Source of the DNA: Gemmatimonadota bacterium
Lineage (GTDB): Bacteria > Gemmatimonadota > Gemmatimonadetes > Longimicrobiales > Gaopeijiaceae
DNA length: 64,000 nucleotides
Direction of reading: 5' to 3'
Assembly: GCA_041390125.1 (NCBI GenBank)
Contig: JAWKQN010000006.1
Location: forward strand, 275,099 to 339,098
A model generated the notes under the pieces. That model was not told the origin of the DNA. It ran no database searches and worked only from the letters and a program-made list of their open reading frames with translations. Positions within the stretch are counted from its first letter, which is position 1. Each line of letters starts with the position of its first letter. Below are positions 42,751-53,741 of this stretch, piece after piece. The translations under genes and the position numbers were made by a program.

Positions 42751-44735
42751 CGGATGCCCGCCTTCAACTCCAGGATCTCGTCCCGCAGCAGCGCCGCCCG
42801 CTCGAAGTCCAGGGCCTCGGCCGCAGCGGCCATCTCCGCCTCGAGGATCTTGAGGGTCTCCTCGATGTCCAGCTCCTGGGCATAGCTGCCGGCCCGCTCC
42901 GCCACGCGCGCCTGGGGGCGCTCCCGCGCGTCCGCGACCCGCGTGGACAGCTCGATCTCCGTGATGGACTTGGTCACCGTCTGCGGAACGATGCCATGCT
43001 CACGGTTGAACTCGAGCTGGATCTCACGACGCCGGTTCGTCTCGTCCATGCACTGTTGCATGGAGCCGGTCACGCGGTCGGCGTACATGATCGCCCGCCC
43101 GTTCACGTTGCGGGCAGCCCGCCCGATCGTCTGGATCAAGGAGCGGGCGTCGCGCAGGAAGCCTTCCTTGTCGGCATCCAGGATGGCCACGAGCGACACC
43201 TCGGGCAGGTCCAGGCCTTCCCGCAACAGGTTGATCCCCACCAGCACGTCGATCCGCCCCAGACGGAGCGAGCGCAGGATCTCCATGCGCTCGATGGCGT
43301 CGATGTCGGAGTGCATGTAGCGCACCCGCACCCCCACCGACTGGAGATACTCCGACAGGTCCTCCGCCATGCGCTTCGTGAGCGTGGTGACCAGCACCCG
43401 CTCCCCCCGCGCCTCGCGCGTGCGGATCTCGGCCAGCAGGTCGTCGACCTGACCGCGCACGGGCCGGACGTCCACCTCCGGATCCACCAGTCCCGTGGGA
43501 CGGATGATCTGCTCCACGACGACGCCGCCCGACTGCTTGAGCTCCCACTCCCCGGGCGTGGCGGAGACGAACACGGCCTCGTGGATGAGGGACTCCCACT
43601 CCTCGAAGGTGAGCGGGCGGTTGTCCACCGCGCTCGGCAACCGGAACCCGTGCTCGACCAGGGTCTCCTTCCGCGAGCGGTCGCCCCGATGCATCCCGTG
43701 GATCTGGGGAAGCGTCACGTGCGACTCGTCCACGATCAGCAGGAAGTCCTCGGGGAAGAAATCGATCAGACAGGCCGGACGCTCGCCCGGCGCCCGTCCG
43801 CTCAGGAACCGGGAATAGTTCTCGATGCCGGGGCAGGTGCCGATCTCCAACATCATCTCGATGTCGAAGTTCGTCCGCTGCTCCAGCCGCTGCGCCTCGA
43901 GCAGACGGCCCTCCGCGCGGAAGCGCGTGAGCTGATGGTCGAGCTCGGCACGGATGTGCGGCATGGCCTGTTCGATCGTGCGACGGCGCGTGACGTAGTG
44001 GCTGGCGGGGTAGATCGCAGCCCGCTGCAGCACGGCGATGGTCTCACCCGTCAGCGGATCGAAGCGGGTGATCCGCTCGACCTCGTCGCCCCAGAGCTCG
44101 ATGCGGATCGCCTGTTCCTCGTACGCCGGGAAGACCTCCACCACGTCCCCACGCACGCGGAAGGTGCCGCGCTCGAAGGCCATGTCGTTGCGGTGGTACT
44201 GGATGTCCACGAGCGCCTTCAGGATCTCCCGCCGGGGCCGGGTCTGGCCCACGTCCAGGACCACCATCAGGGCCCGGTAGTCGGCGGGGTTGCCCAGGCC
44301 GTAGATACAGGAGACGGATGCGACCACGATCACGTCGTCGCGTTCGATCAGCGAGGACGTGGCCCGCAGCCGCAGGCGCTCGATGTCCTCGTTGATCGAC
44401 GAGTCCTTCTCGATGTAGGTGTCGGTGGACGGGACGTAGGCTTCGGGCTGGTAGTAGTCGTAGTACGAGATGAAGTACTCGACCGCGTTGCGCGGGAAGA
44501 GCGCGCGCAGCTCCCCGTACAACTGGGCCGCCAGCGTCTTGTTGTGCGACATGACCAGCGTCGGCCGACCGTGGCGCTGGATGACGTTGGCCATCGTCAG
44601 CGTCTTGCCGGTGCCCGTCGCCCCGAGGAGCGTCTGGAACCGATCTCCCCGCTGCAGTCCCTCGGACAGCTCGTCGATCGCCCGCGGCTGGTCGCCGGCG
44701 GGCCGATGCGGTCCTTCGATGATGAAGTCGGCCAT
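42747..44735 (-). CDS. uvrB: Excinuclease ABC subunit B
   Basis: UvrB is the damage-verifying helicase of nucleotide excision repair. The 662-residue protein has Walker A GATGTGKT (38-45), the beta-hairpin region [20 protein letters not shown], the DESHVTLPQ box, helicase motifs such as [14 protein letters not shown] and QTIGRAARN, and a C-terminal UVR motif for UvrC binding. The ATG at 44735 gives the canonical N-terminus 8 bases after the rel stop; the longer frame runs inside rel. Confidence 0.97.
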   Translation of the reverse strand: MADFIIEGPHRPAGDQPRAIDELSEGLQRGDRFQTLLGATGTGKTLTMANVIQRHGRPTLVMSHNKTLAAQLYGELRALFPRNAVEYFISYYDYYQPEAYVPSTDTYIEKDSSINEDIERLRLRATSSLIERDDVIVVASVSCIYGLGNPADYRALMVVLDVGQTRPRREILKALVDIQYHRNDMAFERGTFRVRGDVVEVFPAYEEQAIRIELWGDEVERITRFDPLTGETIAVLQRAAIYPASHYVTRRRTIEQAMPHIRAELDHQLTRFRAEGRLLEAQRLEQRTNFDIEMMLEIGTCPGIENYSRFLSGRAPGERPACLIDFFPEDFLLIVDESHVTLPQIHGMHRGDRSRKETLVEHGFRLPSAVDNRPLTFEEWESLIHEAVFVSATPGEWELKQSGGVVVEQIIRPTGLVDPEVDVRPVRGQVDDLLAEIRTREARGERVLVTTLTKRMAEDLSEYLQSVGVRVRYMHSDIDAIERMEILRSLRLGRIDVLVGINLLREGLDLPEVSLVAILDADKEGFLRDARSLIQTIGRAARNVNGRAIMYADRVTGSMQQCMDETNRRREIQLEFNREHGIVPQTVTKSITEIELSTRVADARERPQARVAERAGSYAQELDIEETLKILEAEMAAAAEALDFERAALLRDEILELKAGIR

Positions 44736-44743
44736 GCGATCGG

Positions 44744-46951
44744 TCAGGGCTCCACCAGGTCGCTTTCCTGGATGTGCTCGCGCCGCTCGACGCTGAGGAC
44801 GCCTTTCACGCGGCGCACTGCGTTCATGACCTTCGTGAGATGGGGCAGATCCTGCACCTCCACGACGAACTCCCCGATCATCCCGTGGGCCACCCCCCGG
44901 ATCTGGGCGTTCTGGATGTTCGTGCCGGTGTCCGCGATGGCCGTGGCGATGTCGGACAGCAGCCCGCGCCGGTCGCTGCCCTGGAGGTACAGCTTGACCT
45001 GGAAGCGGTCGTCCTTGACGGACCGCCACTCGATCGGGACGCGGCGGTCTGCGTCGTCGGACATGCCGAGCACGTTCGGGCAGTCCCGCCGGTGGATGGA
45101 CACGCCCCTTCCACGGGTCACGTAACCCATGACCGGATCACCCGGAACCGGTTGGCAGCATTGAGCATAGCGGACCATGACGTTGTCCACGCCCGCGATC
45201 CGCACGCCCCGGTCCACGCCCTTGAGCCGATCGGCGATCTTCTGCAGCGCCGTCGGTGGCGGGGGCTCGGCCTGTGGATCGTGCTCGGGGTAGAGCTGCC
45301 GGATGACCGCGCCGGGCCCGACGTCACCCCGGCCGAGCGCCGCGTGCAGCCCCTCCACATCCCCGTGGCCCAGCTCGGTCGAGGCCGCGGCCAGCTTCGC
45401 GTCGCTCGCCCGCTCCAGGCGGGCCCGGCGGATCTCCCGTTCCAGGAGGTCCTTGCCCAGCCGCACCGCCGACTCCTGCTCCTCCTTGCGGATCCACTGC
45501 CGGATCTTCTGCCGGGCGCGGGCGGTCTTGGCGAAGGCGAACCAGTCGCGGTTGGGCCTCTGCCGCGGATTCGTGATGATCTCGATCGTATCGCCGCTGC
45601 GCAGGGGCCGGGACAGCGGCGCGATGCGTCCGTTCACCTTCGCGCCCGCGCAATGCGTGCCCACCTCGGTGTGCACGGCGAACGCGAAGTCGATCGGTGT
45701 GGATCCGGTGGGCAGCGGCTTGACCTCGCCCTTGGGCGTAAAGACGAAGATCTCGCCCTGGAAGAGATCCATCCGGAGGAACTCCATGAACTCCTCCGGC
45801 TCCTTCGTGTCCTGCTGCCACTCCAGGACCTGCCGGAACCACGTGAGGGCCTCGTCCACCTCGGACTCGCCGGCCCGCCCCTCCTTGTAGCGCCAGTGGG
45901 CCGCGATGCCGTACTCGGCCGTGCGGTGCATCTCCTCGGTGCGGATCTGGATCTCGTAGCGCCGCCCCGCCGGCCCCACCACCGTGGTGTGGATGGACCG
46001 GTACATGTTCGACTTGGGGGTGGCCACGTAGTCGTGGAAGCGCTCCGGGATCGGGGTCCAGAGGCTGTGGATGATCCCGAGCGCCGCGTAGCAGTTCTGC
46101 AGCGAGTCGGTCATGACCCGCATGGCCATCAGGTCGTAGATGTCCTCGAAGGACGTCCCGCGCTTGCGCATCTTGCGGTAGATCGACCAGAGGTGCTTGG
46201 GCCGTCCGGTCACCTCGGCCACGATCCCCTGCCGGCGCAACGCCTCGTCCAGGGGACGCTTCATCTCGGCGATCTCGCGCTCCCGCTGACGCCGCGTCTG
46301 CTGGATCTTCCGGCTCAGGTCGGTGAAGGCCTCGGGCTCCAGGAACTTGAACGCCAGATCCTCGAGCTCCCAGCGGATGCGCGCCACCCCGAGCCGGCCG
46401 GCCAACGGCGCGTAGATCTGCCGGGTCTCGCGCGCCACGCGCAGCCGCTTCTCCGGAGGCAGGTGCTCCAGGGTCCGCATGTTGTGCAGGCGGTCCGCGA
46501 GCTTGACCAGGATGACGCGCGCATCCTGCGCCATGGACAGGAGCAGCTTGCGGTAGTTCTCGACCTGGGCCTCGGTCTGGGTCTGGTAGCGGACCTTCCC
46601 GATCTTGGTGACCCCGTCGACGATGGTGGCCACATCCTGGCCGAAGGTGGCCCGGATGTCCTCGAGCGAGACGGCCGTGTCCTCGACGACGTCGTGGATC
46701 AGGGCGGCGGCCAGCGAGGCCGTATCCAGCTTCAGCTCGGCGAGGAGGGTGGCCACCTCGACCGAATGGTTGACGTAGTCCTCCCCCGAGGCCCGCTTCT
46801 GGCCCTGGTGGGCCTCGGCCGCCAGCTCGTAGGCCCGGACGATCATGTCCACGTCCAGACGATCGGCGTACGCCTCCAGGGTCCGCGCGAGCGGACGCGG
46901 GAGACCCCGGATGGTGCGCGGGGTGGGATCGGGCGTCTGGACCTGAGGCAT
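44744..46951 (-). CDS. rel: Bifunctional (p)ppGpp synthetase/hydrolase (Rel/SpoT)
   Basis: A 735-residue stringent-response enzyme with, in order, an HD hydrolase domain (H86-D87, E90-D91 in LIHDVVEDT), a synthetase domain ([29 protein letters not shown]), a TGS domain ([22 protein letters not shown]), a zinc-finger-like stretch ([11 protein letters not shown]) and a C-terminal ACT domain. Hydrolase residues are intact, so it should both make and degrade (p)ppGpp. It probably heads the operon rel-uvrB-tsaE-tsaB-rimI-neuB and beyond. Confidence 0.96.
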   Translation of the reverse strand: MPQVQTPDPTPRTIRGLPRPLARTLEAYADRLDVDMIVRAYELAAEAHQGQKRASGEDYVNHSVEVATLLAELKLDTASLAAALIHDVVEDTAVSLEDIRATFGQDVATIVDGVTKIGKVRYQTQTEAQVENYRKLLLSMAQDARVILVKLADRLHNMRTLEHLPPEKRLRVARETRQIYAPLAGRLGVARIRWELEDLAFKFLEPEAFTDLSRKIQQTRRQREREIAEMKRPLDEALRRQGIVAEVTGRPKHLWSIYRKMRKRGTSFEDIYDLMAMRVMTDSLQNCYAALGIIHSLWTPIPERFHDYVATPKSNMYRSIHTTVVGPAGRRYEIQIRTEEMHRTAEYGIAAHWRYKEGRAGESEVDEALTWFRQVLEWQQDTKEPEEFMEFLRMDLFQGEIFVFTPKGEVKPLPTGSTPIDFAFAVHTEVGTHCAGAKVNGRIAPLSRPLRSGDTIEIITNPRQRPNRDWFAFAKTARARQKIRQWIRKEEQESAVRLGKDLLEREIRRARLERASDAKLAAASTELGHGDVEGLHAALGRGDVGPGAVIRQLYPEHDPQAEPPPPTALQKIADRLKGVDRGVRIAGVDNVMVRYAQCCQPVPGDPVMGYVTRGRGVSIHRRDCPNVLGMSDDADRRVPIEWRSVKDDRFQVKLYLQGSDRRGLLSDIATAIADTGTNIQNAQIRGVAHGMIGEFVVEVQDLPHLTKVMNAVRRVKGVLSVERREHIQESDLVEP

Positions 46952-46982
46952 GACGACGTCAGCGGGAGACCGATCGAAGGGG

Positions 46983-47008
46983 TCCGGCCGCGGGGCACGG
47001 AGGCCGGA
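46983..47008 (-). terminator. Candidate hairpin between radC and rel
   Basis: TCCGGCC (46983-46989) and GGCCGGA (47002-47008) form a 7-base GC stem in the 113-base gap between the radC stop and the rel start. No U run follows. It may end the secA-radC transcript or sit in the rel leader. Confidence 0.3.
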
Positions 47009-47064
47009 TCTCCCCAGTCTGGCGGATTCCGTCCCGTCCCGCCATGTGGGGGCCGAACCGTCTG

Positions 47065-47802
47065 CTACACCGCCCGGTCCGCCGTGAGCCGTCCCGCGTT
47101 CCCCGTCCCGAGCGAGCGATAGCCGCGCTCGGCGATCACGACGTGGTCGAGCACCGGGATCCCCAGCGCCTGGCCCGCGGCGCTCAGCGTGGCCGTCACC
47201 GCCCGGTCCTCTGGAGAGGGCGTCGGGTCACCGGAGGGGTGGTTGTGGACCAGGATGAGAGCGGCCGCGCGCTCCAGGACGGCTTCGCGGAACACCTCGC
47301 GCGGGTGGATCAGGGAGGCGTCGAGCAGGCCACGCGTGACCAGCACGTCCCGGATCACACGGTGGCGTCGATCCAGCAGCAGGGCATGGAACTCCTCCTG
47401 CAGCAGCGGACGCAGGAGCGGGCCCAGCAGGCGTTCCACGTCCGCGGGCCCCTGGATGGCCACGCCGGCCTCCAGGCGCTCGGCCTCCGCCCGGCGGCCC
47501 AGCTCGGCAGCGACGACGATGCGGGCGGCGGTGGCCATGCCCACGCCCGGGATCCGCTCCAGGTGGGCCGGGGAGAGACGAGCCAGCTGCCGGAGCGAGC
47601 CCCCCGCGGCCTCCAGCACCCGGTCCGCGATCACGGACGCCGAGCCGGAGCGCCCCCCGCTGCCGACCAGCGCGGCCACCAGCTCGCGGTCGGTGAGCCC
47701 GCGGCCCCCCAGCGCGCGCAAGCGCTCCCGGGGGCGTTGCGCCTCCGGCAGCCTCGATCGGGCGGCCGTGGCGCCGTCGCTCAGCTCCCTCGTCCGTGGC
47801 AC
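47065..47802 (-). CDS. radC: RadC/JAB-domain (JAMM) protein
   Basis: A 245-residue RadC-family protein: N-terminal helix-hairpin-helix part (LERIPGVGMATAARIV) and a C-terminal JAMM domain with ILVHNHPSGDPTPSPED carrying the zinc ligands. The cellular role of the family is not settled. No ATG start exists; a GTG at 47802 inside the secA end (22 shared bases) gives the expected leading residues before RPRERLRALG, while a CTG at 47784 overlapping the secA stop is an alternative. Confidence 0.88.
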   Translation of the reverse strand: MPRTRELSDGATAARSRLPEAQRPRERLRALGGRGLTDRELVAALVGSGGRSGSASVIADRVLEAAGGSLRQLARLSPAHLERIPGVGMATAARIVVAAELGRRAEAERLEAGVAIQGPADVERLLGPLLRPLLQEEFHALLLDRRHRVIRDVLVTRGLLDASLIHPREVFREAVLERAAALILVHNHPSGDPTPSPEDRAVTATLSAAGQALGIPVLDHVVIAERGYRSLGTGNAGRLTADRAV

Positions 47803-50800
47803 TTCTTGTACTTCTTGCCGCTCCCGCACGGGCAGGGATCGTTGCGGCCGGGCTCGTCGGCGACACGCACGGGCTCCGCCGCGCGCTCCTCCGCGGCTCG
47901 GTTCGTCACCATCGTCCGGGTGGGATCCGCCATGGGAGCCGCCACACCCGTGGGTGCCGGCTCGGGTGCCCGCGCGCGCGCGGCCACTCCGGTCTCGGGG
48001 TCCACGGTCGGGCGCGGGGCCGGGGCCACCGCGCGGCGCGGCGCGGGCGCCGCCGCGCCGGGCGCTCCGATCCGGGCGCCCTGGAAGGCCGACGCGGCGG
48101 ACGGGGCCGGCGCCGTGAGCTGGGCCCGGAAGAAGTGGTTGGTCAGCGTGCCCCGCAGGTCGCTCATGAGGTCCACGAACATGTCGTAGGCCTCCTTCTT
48201 GTACTCGACCAGCGGGTCCTTCTGCCCCCAGCCCCGATAGGTGATGGACGACTTCAGGTGATCGAGGTCGTACAGGTGGTCCTTCCACTTGTGGTCGATC
48301 ACGTTGAGCATGATCCACCGCGCGATCTGCTCGGCATGCTCTCCGAAGGACTCCAGCTTGCGATGGAACTGGTCGCGGGTGCCTTCCACGACCGCGTCCA
48401 CCACATCCTCCCGGTGCTCGAAGGACGCGCCGTCGCCAGCGGAAAGCGGCAGCGCCTCCACCGGAACGAAGTGGTCGAGCAGGATCCGCTTGCGCAGCGC
48501 AGGCAGATCCCACTCCTCGGAGTCACTGCCACCGGGAATGGCTTCGTCCAGGAGCGCGTGGGTGGCCCCCTCGATCATCTCCCAGATCTCGCCCTTGAGG
48601 TCCTCGCCGCCCTCCAGCGCGAACAGGCGCAGGTCGTAGATCACCTCGCGCTGCTGGTTCATGACGTCGTCGTAGTCCAGCAAGCGCTTGCGGGCTTCGA
48701 AGTTGTTGCCTTCCACCCGCTGCTGGGCCCGCCCGATGGAGCGCGTCACCAGCGTGTGCGTGATCACCTCTCCCTCTTCCGCTCCGAGCTTCTCCATCAC
48801 GCCGGTCACGCGCTCCGACATGAAGAGCCGCATCAGGTCGTCTTCCAGGGACAGGAAGAACTGCGAGGCACCGGGATCGCCCTGACGGCCGGAGCGCCCG
48901 CGCAGCTGCCGGTCGATGCGGCGGGACTCGTGCCGCTCCGAGCCGATGATGTGCAGCCCACCCATCTCGATCACGTAGTCGTCGCCGGCGGCGTCCAGGT
49001 CCGATCCGGCGCCCTTCAGGAGCTTCTCGCCCAGCACGGGATCCACCGGCAGGAGCTCCTCCACCTTCAGCTCGTGCGCGCGGGCCCACCCTACCGTACG
49101 CGGCTCCTTGACGCCCTCACCCAGCTTGATGTCGGTTCCGCGACCGGCCATGTTGGTCGCGATGGTCACGGCGCCCGGCTGTCCCGCCTCGGCCACGATG
49201 TCCGATTCGCGCTTGTGATGCTTGGCGTTCAGGACGTTGTGCGTGATCCCCCTCCGCTTCAGCATCCGGGACAGCTTCTCGGACACCTCCACGTTGGTCG
49301 TGCCCACGAGCACCGGCAGCCGCATCTTGTTGAGCCGCTCGATCTCGTCCATGATCGCGTTGAACTTCTCCCGCTGGGTGCGGAAGATCAGGTCGTTGCG
49401 ATCGTCGCGCACCACCGGCCGGTTGGTCGGGACCACGGAGACGTCCAGCTTGTAGATCTGGTGGAACTCGTTCTCCTCGGTCTCCGCCGTACCCGTCATG
49501 CCGGCGAGCTTGTCGTACATACGGAAGTAGTTCTGGATGGTGATGGTGGCGAGCGTCTGCGTCTCGCCCCGCACCTCCACGCCTTCCTTGGCCTCCACGG
49601 CCTGGTGCAGTCCGTCGCTCCAGCGCCGACCCGGCATCTGGCGACCGGTGAACTCGTCGACGATGACGACCTGACCGTCCTCGCCGATGATGTAGCGCTC
49701 GTCACGCTGGAAGAGCGTGTACGCTTTGAGGAGCTGATGGATGACGTGGATGCGCTCGCTCTTGTCGGCGTACTCCTTCTCGAGCGTCGTCCGCTGCTCC
49801 CGCTTCTGCTCCAGCGTCAGGGCTTCGTCGTCCTCGATGCGGCCGATCGCCTCCGACAGGTCCGGCACCACGAAGGCATCCGCGTCACCCGGGCTGAGGT
49901 CGTCGAGCCCGCGATCGGAGAGGTGGACGTTCTGGCCCTTCTCGTCCATCGCGAAGAGCAGAAGCTCGTCCACCTCGTGCAAGCGCTTCTCGCGCATGAA
50001 ATCCGCCTCGACCCTCTGCACCAGCTTCTGGATGCCGGGGTCGTCCGCGAAGAGCTTCATCAGGCGCTTGTGCTTGGGAGCACCCCGCTTGGCCGCCAGG
50101 AGCTTCTCCCCCGCGGTGTCCTGATCTCCGCCCTCGAGCGCCCGCTCCGCCTCCGCCACCAGCTCGCCCACGATCCGGGTCTGCTTGCGATAGAGGTTCG
50201 ACACCAGCGGATTGAACTGCCGGAACGGCGTGGACGTGTCCTTGCCCACCGGACCGGAGATGATGAGCGGCGTGCGGGCCTCGTCGATGAGGATCGAGTC
50301 CACCTCGTCGATGATGGCGTAGTGGTGGCCGCGCTGGACGCGTTGCTCCAGCGACAGCACCATGTTGTCGCGCAGGTAGTCGAACCCGAACTCGTTGTTG
50401 GTCCCGTACGTGATGTCGGCGCGGTACGCGGCCCGACGCTCCGGCGTCCCTGGATCGTGTTGGTCGATGACCGCCACGGTCAGGCCGAGGAAGGAGTAGA
50501 TGGTGTTCATCCACTCCGCGTCGCGCTGGGCCAGGTACGAGTTCACCGTGACGAGGTGCGCGCCCCGCCCCGCCAGCGCGTTCAGGTACAGCGGCATGGT
50601 GGCGACGAGCGTCTTCCCCTCACCGGTCGCCATCTCCGCCACGGCGCCGCGGTGGAGCGCGATACCGCCCAGGAGCTGCACGTCGTAGGGCACCATGTCC
50701 CACACGAGGCGGTGACCGGTGACGACGATCTCCCGACCGCGCAGGCGCCGGCAGGCCTCCTTGACGACGGCGAAGGCCTCGGGGAGCAGCTCCTCCAGCA

Positions 50801-51101
50801 CGTCCTCGATGCGCTCCTTGAGCTGCTCCTCCCTCTGCGAGATCTCGAGGCTCAGCCGCTCCCGCTCGCCCGAGTCCTCCGAGTGGCGCTTCCGCTCCTT
50901 GAGGTCCGCGATCGCGTCCTCCAGCTCGCGGCATCGCTCGGCGAGCGTCGCCCGGAACTCGTCGGTCTTGGCCCGCAGCTGCTCGTCCGGGAGGGACGAC
51001 AGGGCCTCGGCGTTCTCGTTGATCTCGGCGATGAGCGGCTGGAGCTTGCGCGCCTCCCGCTCGTGCCGGTTTCCCAGGAGCTTCTTGATCAGGGTCTTCA
51101 T
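47781..51101 (-). CDS. secA: Preprotein translocase ATPase SecA
   Basis: The motor of the Sec pathway, 1,106 residues, longer than the usual 850-900 because of insertions and a Pro/Ala-rich linker before the tail. It shows Walker A MATGEGKT (about 156-163), TNNEFGFDYLRDNM, VDEVDSILIDEARTPLIISG, ATNMAGRGTDIKLG and SGRQGDPGASQF. The C-terminal zinc site DPCPCGSGKKYKKCHG, used for SecB and lipid contacts, is intact. The ribosome site is weak. Confidence 0.97.
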   Translation of the reverse strand: MKTLIKKLLGNRHEREARKLQPLIAEINENAEALSSLPDEQLRAKTDEFRATLAERCRELEDAIADLKERKRHSEDSGERERLSLEISQREEQLKERIEDVLEELLPEAFAVVKEACRRLRGREIVVTGHRLVWDMVPYDVQLLGGIALHRGAVAEMATGEGKTLVATMPLYLNALAGRGAHLVTVNSYLAQRDAEWMNTIYSFLGLTVAVIDQHDPGTPERRAAYRADITYGTNNEFGFDYLRDNMVLSLEQRVQRGHHYAIIDEVDSILIDEARTPLIISGPVGKDTSTPFRQFNPLVSNLYRKQTRIVGELVAEAERALEGGDQDTAGEKLLAAKRGAPKHKRLMKLFADDPGIQKLVQRVEADFMREKRLHEVDELLLFAMDEKGQNVHLSDRGLDDLSPGDADAFVVPDLSEAIGRIEDDEALTLEQKREQRTTLEKEYADKSERIHVIHQLLKAYTLFQRDERYIIGEDGQVVIVDEFTGRQMPGRRWSDGLHQAVEAKEGVEVRGETQTLATITIQNYFRMYDKLAGMTGTAETEENEFHQIYKLDVSVVPTNRPVVRDDRNDLIFRTQREKFNAIMDEIERLNKMRLPVLVGTTNVEVSEKLSRMLKRRGITHNVLNAKHHKRESDIVAEAGQPGAVTIATNMAGRGTDIKLGEGVKEPRTVGWARAHELKVEELLPVDPVLGEKLLKGAGSDLDAAGDDYVIEMGGLHIIGSERHESRRIDRQLRGRSGRQGDPGASQFFLSLEDDLMRLFMSERVTGVMEKLGAEEGEVITHTLVTRSIGRAQQRVEGNNFEARKRLLDYDDVMNQQREVIYDLRLFALEGGEDLKGEIWEMIEGATHALLDEAIPGGSDSEEWDLPALRKRILLDHFVPVEALPLSAGDGASFEHREDVVDAVVEGTRDQFHRKLESFGEHAEQIARWIMLNVIDHKWKDHLYDLDHLKSSITYRGWGQKDPLVEYKKEAYDMFVDLMSDLRGTLTNHFFRAQLTAPAPSAASAFQGARIGAPGAAAPAPRRAVAPAPRPTVDPETGVAARARAPEPAPTGVAAPMADPTRTMVTNRAAEERAAEPVRVADEPGRNDPCPCGSGKKYKKCHGRGS

Positions 51102-51194
51102 GGCCTACGCTGTCTTCACCTTGGACGCCGACGCCTGGATGCGGCGCGAGCGTCCGTGATCGGAATCGATGGCGGCCGGTGGCCTCCCGGCGCC

Positions 51195-51782
51195 TCAAAC
51201 ATACAAGTCCTCGGCCTCAACGATCCGGCGCACCGGCTCCGGCACCAGGTAGCGGATGGAGCGCCCTTCCTTCCTCCGGCGCCGGATCTCGCTGGAGGAG
51301 ATGTCGATGCGGGGGATGGCCACGGCGTGGAACGGGAACCGGGGCTCCCCCGGAGTGATGCCCGCCCCTTCGCGCGAGACCACGGCCAGGCGCGCCAGGC
51401 GCGCGACGACCTCCGGCTCCCGCCACTCCCCGAACGCGCGGTACTGGTCCGCGCCGATGATCAGGGTCCACTCGGTCGGCTGAGGGGCCGCCTCCGCCAG
51501 CGCCCGCACGGTGTCGACCGTCCACGACGGACCCGCGCGGCGGGTTTCCCCGTCCCAGACCCGGAAGCCGTCGTGGCCCTGGATGGCGGCCTCCGCCAGC
51601 CGGACCCGCACGTCGGCCGGCGCCACCGGTCCCTCGGGACGGTGGGGCGGGCGTCCGGCGGGGATCCAGAGCACCTCGTCCAGCTCCAGCGCGTCGCGCA
51701 CTTCCTCGGCCGCGATCAGGTGCCCCAGGTGCGGGGGGTCGAACGTTCCCCCGAAGAGCCCCACGCGGCGGACGGCACTCAC
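51195..51782 (-). CDS. nadD: Nicotinate-nucleotide adenylyltransferase
   Basis: NadD makes deamido-NAD+ from nicotinate mononucleotide and ATP. The 195-residue protein has the nucleotidyltransferase motif GLFGGTFDPPHLGHL (HxGH at 18-21), LIIGADQY, and the C-terminal IDISSSEIRRR motif. GTG at 51782 overlaps the bamD stop (GTGA). The usual neighbour rsfS is absent. Confidence 0.95.
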   Translation of the reverse strand: MSAVRRVGLFGGTFDPPHLGHLIAAEEVRDALELDEVLWIPAGRPPHRPEGPVAPADVRVRLAEAAIQGHDGFRVWDGETRRAGPSWTVDTVRALAEAAPQPTEWTLIIGADQYRAFGEWREPEVVARLARLAVVSREGAGITPGEPRFPFHAVAIPRIDISSSEIRRRRKEGRSIRYLVPEPVRRIVEAEDLYV

Positions 51783-52516
51783 CCCTCCCCGGTCCCGGTC
51801 GGCACCGCCTGGGCGGCCTCGCTGTCCGGATACTCCCGCAGCAGGCGGTCCCGGGCTTCGGCCGCCAGGTCGTCGTAGCCGATCTCGGTGAACAGCTCGA
51901 AGAGACGGAGCAGCGCCTGGGGCGCGAAGGACGAGCCCGGCCAGGCCTCGAGGATGCCCTCGTAGTAGACGCGCGCCGAATCGAAGAAGTCGCGGCTGAA
52001 GTAGAATTCCCCGGTCTGGAAATCCTTGGCGGCCAGCTTCTCCACCATGGCCGTGGCCAGGGAGTCCGCGGTCTGACCCGACGGATCGGCCGGATAGTCC
52101 GCCGCCGTGTTGCGACACGAGCCCAATGCCTGGACCGTGTGGCTCTGGTCGCGCTGCGGGATCGGCGACAACCCCACGTAGGACCGGCACACCCCCAACG
52201 CGGCGCGGGGCTCCAGGTCCGTGCCCGGATACCGGCTCAACACGCGGATGTACTCGGACGCGGCCGTGAGGTAGTCCTCCTGCTGGAAGTAGGCGTCGGC
52301 CAGCAGCAGGCGCGCCTCCCCCAGTCGGGGATAGTTGGGATCGAACGAGACGAGAAGCTCGAGCGCCTCGATCACGTCCCCCCATTCCTCGGCGGCATAC
52401 GAACGCTCACCGAACGCCAGCAGCTCATCCGCAGTGTATCCCTGGAACCGGGGCGTGCTGCGACATCCGGCCAGAGCCAGCAGCAGCGCGCCGATCAGCA
52501 ACCCTTTGATCCGCAT
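51779..52516 (-). CDS. bamD: Outer-membrane protein assembly factor BamD
   Basis: BamD is the essential TPR lipoprotein of the BAM complex. The 245-residue protein has a lipobox (ALAGC, C18), then TPR-like repeats with LAFGERSYAAEEWGDVIEALE, ARLLLADAYFQQEDYLTAASEY and the late YYEGILEAWPGSSFAPQAL. A strong GAGGAAGGG site precedes the ATG. Upstream lies a 100-base gap, so it probably has its own promoter and leads bamD-nadD-secA-radC. Confidence 0.9.
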   Translation of the reverse strand: MRIKGLLIGALLLALAGCRSTPRFQGYTADELLAFGERSYAAEEWGDVIEALELLVSFDPNYPRLGEARLLLADAYFQQEDYLTAASEYIRVLSRYPGTDLEPRAALGVCRSYVGLSPIPQRDQSHTVQALGSCRNTAADYPADPSGQTADSLATAMVEKLAAKDFQTGEFYFSRDFFDSARVYYEGILEAWPGSSFAPQALLRLFELFTEIGYDDLAAEARDRLLREYPDSEAAQAVPTGTGEG

Positions 52517-52616
52517 CCCTTCCTCTACCCCCTCCCAACTTCTCGGGTTTCTGGCGCGCCACCATGGAGGAAACGGCCGACGACGCAGGATCGGAGCGGC
52601 ATCCGGGGTCCCCTGC

Positions 52617-53741
52617 TCAGGCCGGGTGCCCGTAGAAGGCGCGGATGGCCATGGCCACCTCCTCCAACCGGGTCGCGCCCAGCTCGGGGAAGATGGGCAG
52701 GCTCAGCACCTGCTGGCAGAGGGTCTCCGACACGGGGAGGTCCCCGGCGCGGTAGCCCAGCTCCGCGAAACACGCCTGGAGATGCAGGGGCACCGGGTAG
52801 TAGATGCCCGACCCGATGCCCCGGCTGTCGAGGAAGGCCTTCAGCTCGTCGCGGCGCCGCACCCGCACCGTGAACTGGTTGTAGACGTGATGCGCCCCGG
52901 GCTCCTCCACGGGGAGGATCACCTCGGGCACGTCCTCCAGGGCCTCCAGGTACCGGGCGGCGTTCTCCCGCCGGCCGGCCGCCCATCCGTCCAGATGCGG
53001 CAGCTTGGCGGACAGCACGGCCGCCTGCAGGGCGTCGAGCCGGGAGTTGGTCCCCACCATCTCGTGGTGGTACATCTGCCGGCCGCCGTGGACCCGGAGC
53101 TTGCGGATGCGCTCGGCCAGGGCCGCGTCCCCGGTGGTCACCAGCCCCGCGTCGCCGAAGGCGCCCAGGTTCTTGGTGGGGAAGAAGCTGAAGGCACCGG
53201 CCCACCCCGCCGCCCCGGCCTTGACCGGTCCCCGGCCCTCGTCGCGCCACGCGCCGATCGCCTGTGCGGCATCCTCCAGCAGGTGGATCTCCCGGTCGCG
53301 GGTGAGCGCCGCCAGGGGTGCCATCGACGCCATCTGCCCGAACAGGTGCACCGGGATCACCGCGCGGGTCCGGGGGCCCAGGGCGGGCGCGACCGTGTCG
53401 GCGCTGACGTTGAAGCTCTCCGGCTCCACGTCGCAGAAGACGGGGCGGAGCCCCGCGTTCCACACCGCGCCGGCCGTCGCGAAGAACGTGAAGGCCGGCA
53501 CGACGACCTCGGCGCCCGGCGCGGCGTCCAGCGCCTTGAGGGGCAGGAGCAGGGCGTCGGTGCCACTGGCACAGCCGATCGCGTGCGGCACGCCCAGGTA
53601 CGCGGCCAGCTCGGCCTCCAGGCGCTCCACGGCCGGACCCAGCACGAACTGCTGGGCATCCACCACCCGCGTGACCGCCTCCGCGATCTCGTCCCGGATG
53701 GTCTCGTGCTGTGCCTTCAGGTCGAGGAGGGGGACGCGCAT
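52617..53741 (-). CDS. DegT/DnrJ/EryC1/StrS family sugar aminotransferase (WbpE/PglE-like)
   Basis: The 374-residue PLP enzyme starts MRVPLLDLKAQH and has the PLP lysine K190 in SFFPTKNLGAFGDAG, LLEDAAQAIGAWRDEG and GTNSRLDALQAAVL. It is closer to 3-amino-sugar aminotransferases such as WbpE than the other DegT protein at 12236; this subtyping is from motif style. The ATG at 53741 shares one base with the stop of the TPR lipoprotein gene (TGATG). A UDP-HexNAc dehydrogenase that could feed a WbpE-like step is at 61744. Confidence 0.9.
   Translation of the reverse strand: MRVPLLDLKAQHETIRDEIAEAVTRVVDAQQFVLGPAVERLEAELAAYLGVPHAIGCASGTDALLLPLKALDAAPGAEVVVPAFTFFATAGAVWNAGLRPVFCDVEPESFNVSADTVAPALGPRTRAVIPVHLFGQMASMAPLAALTRDREIHLLEDAAQAIGAWRDEGRGPVKAGAAGWAGAFSFFPTKNLGAFGDAGLVTTGDAALAERIRKLRVHGGRQMYHHEMVGTNSRLDALQAAVLSAKLPHLDGWAAGRRENAARYLEALEDVPEVILPVEEPGAHHVYNQFTVRVRRRDELKAFLDSRGIGSGIYYPVPLHLQACFAELGYRAGDLPVSETLCQQVLSLPIFPELGATRLEEVAMAIRAFYGHPA

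Noticed and set aside
47796..51878. 1,360-codon open frame on the plus strand
   Set aside because: It mirrors secA and nadD on the other strand and has the repetitive His/Leu/Arg composition of an antisense shadow.
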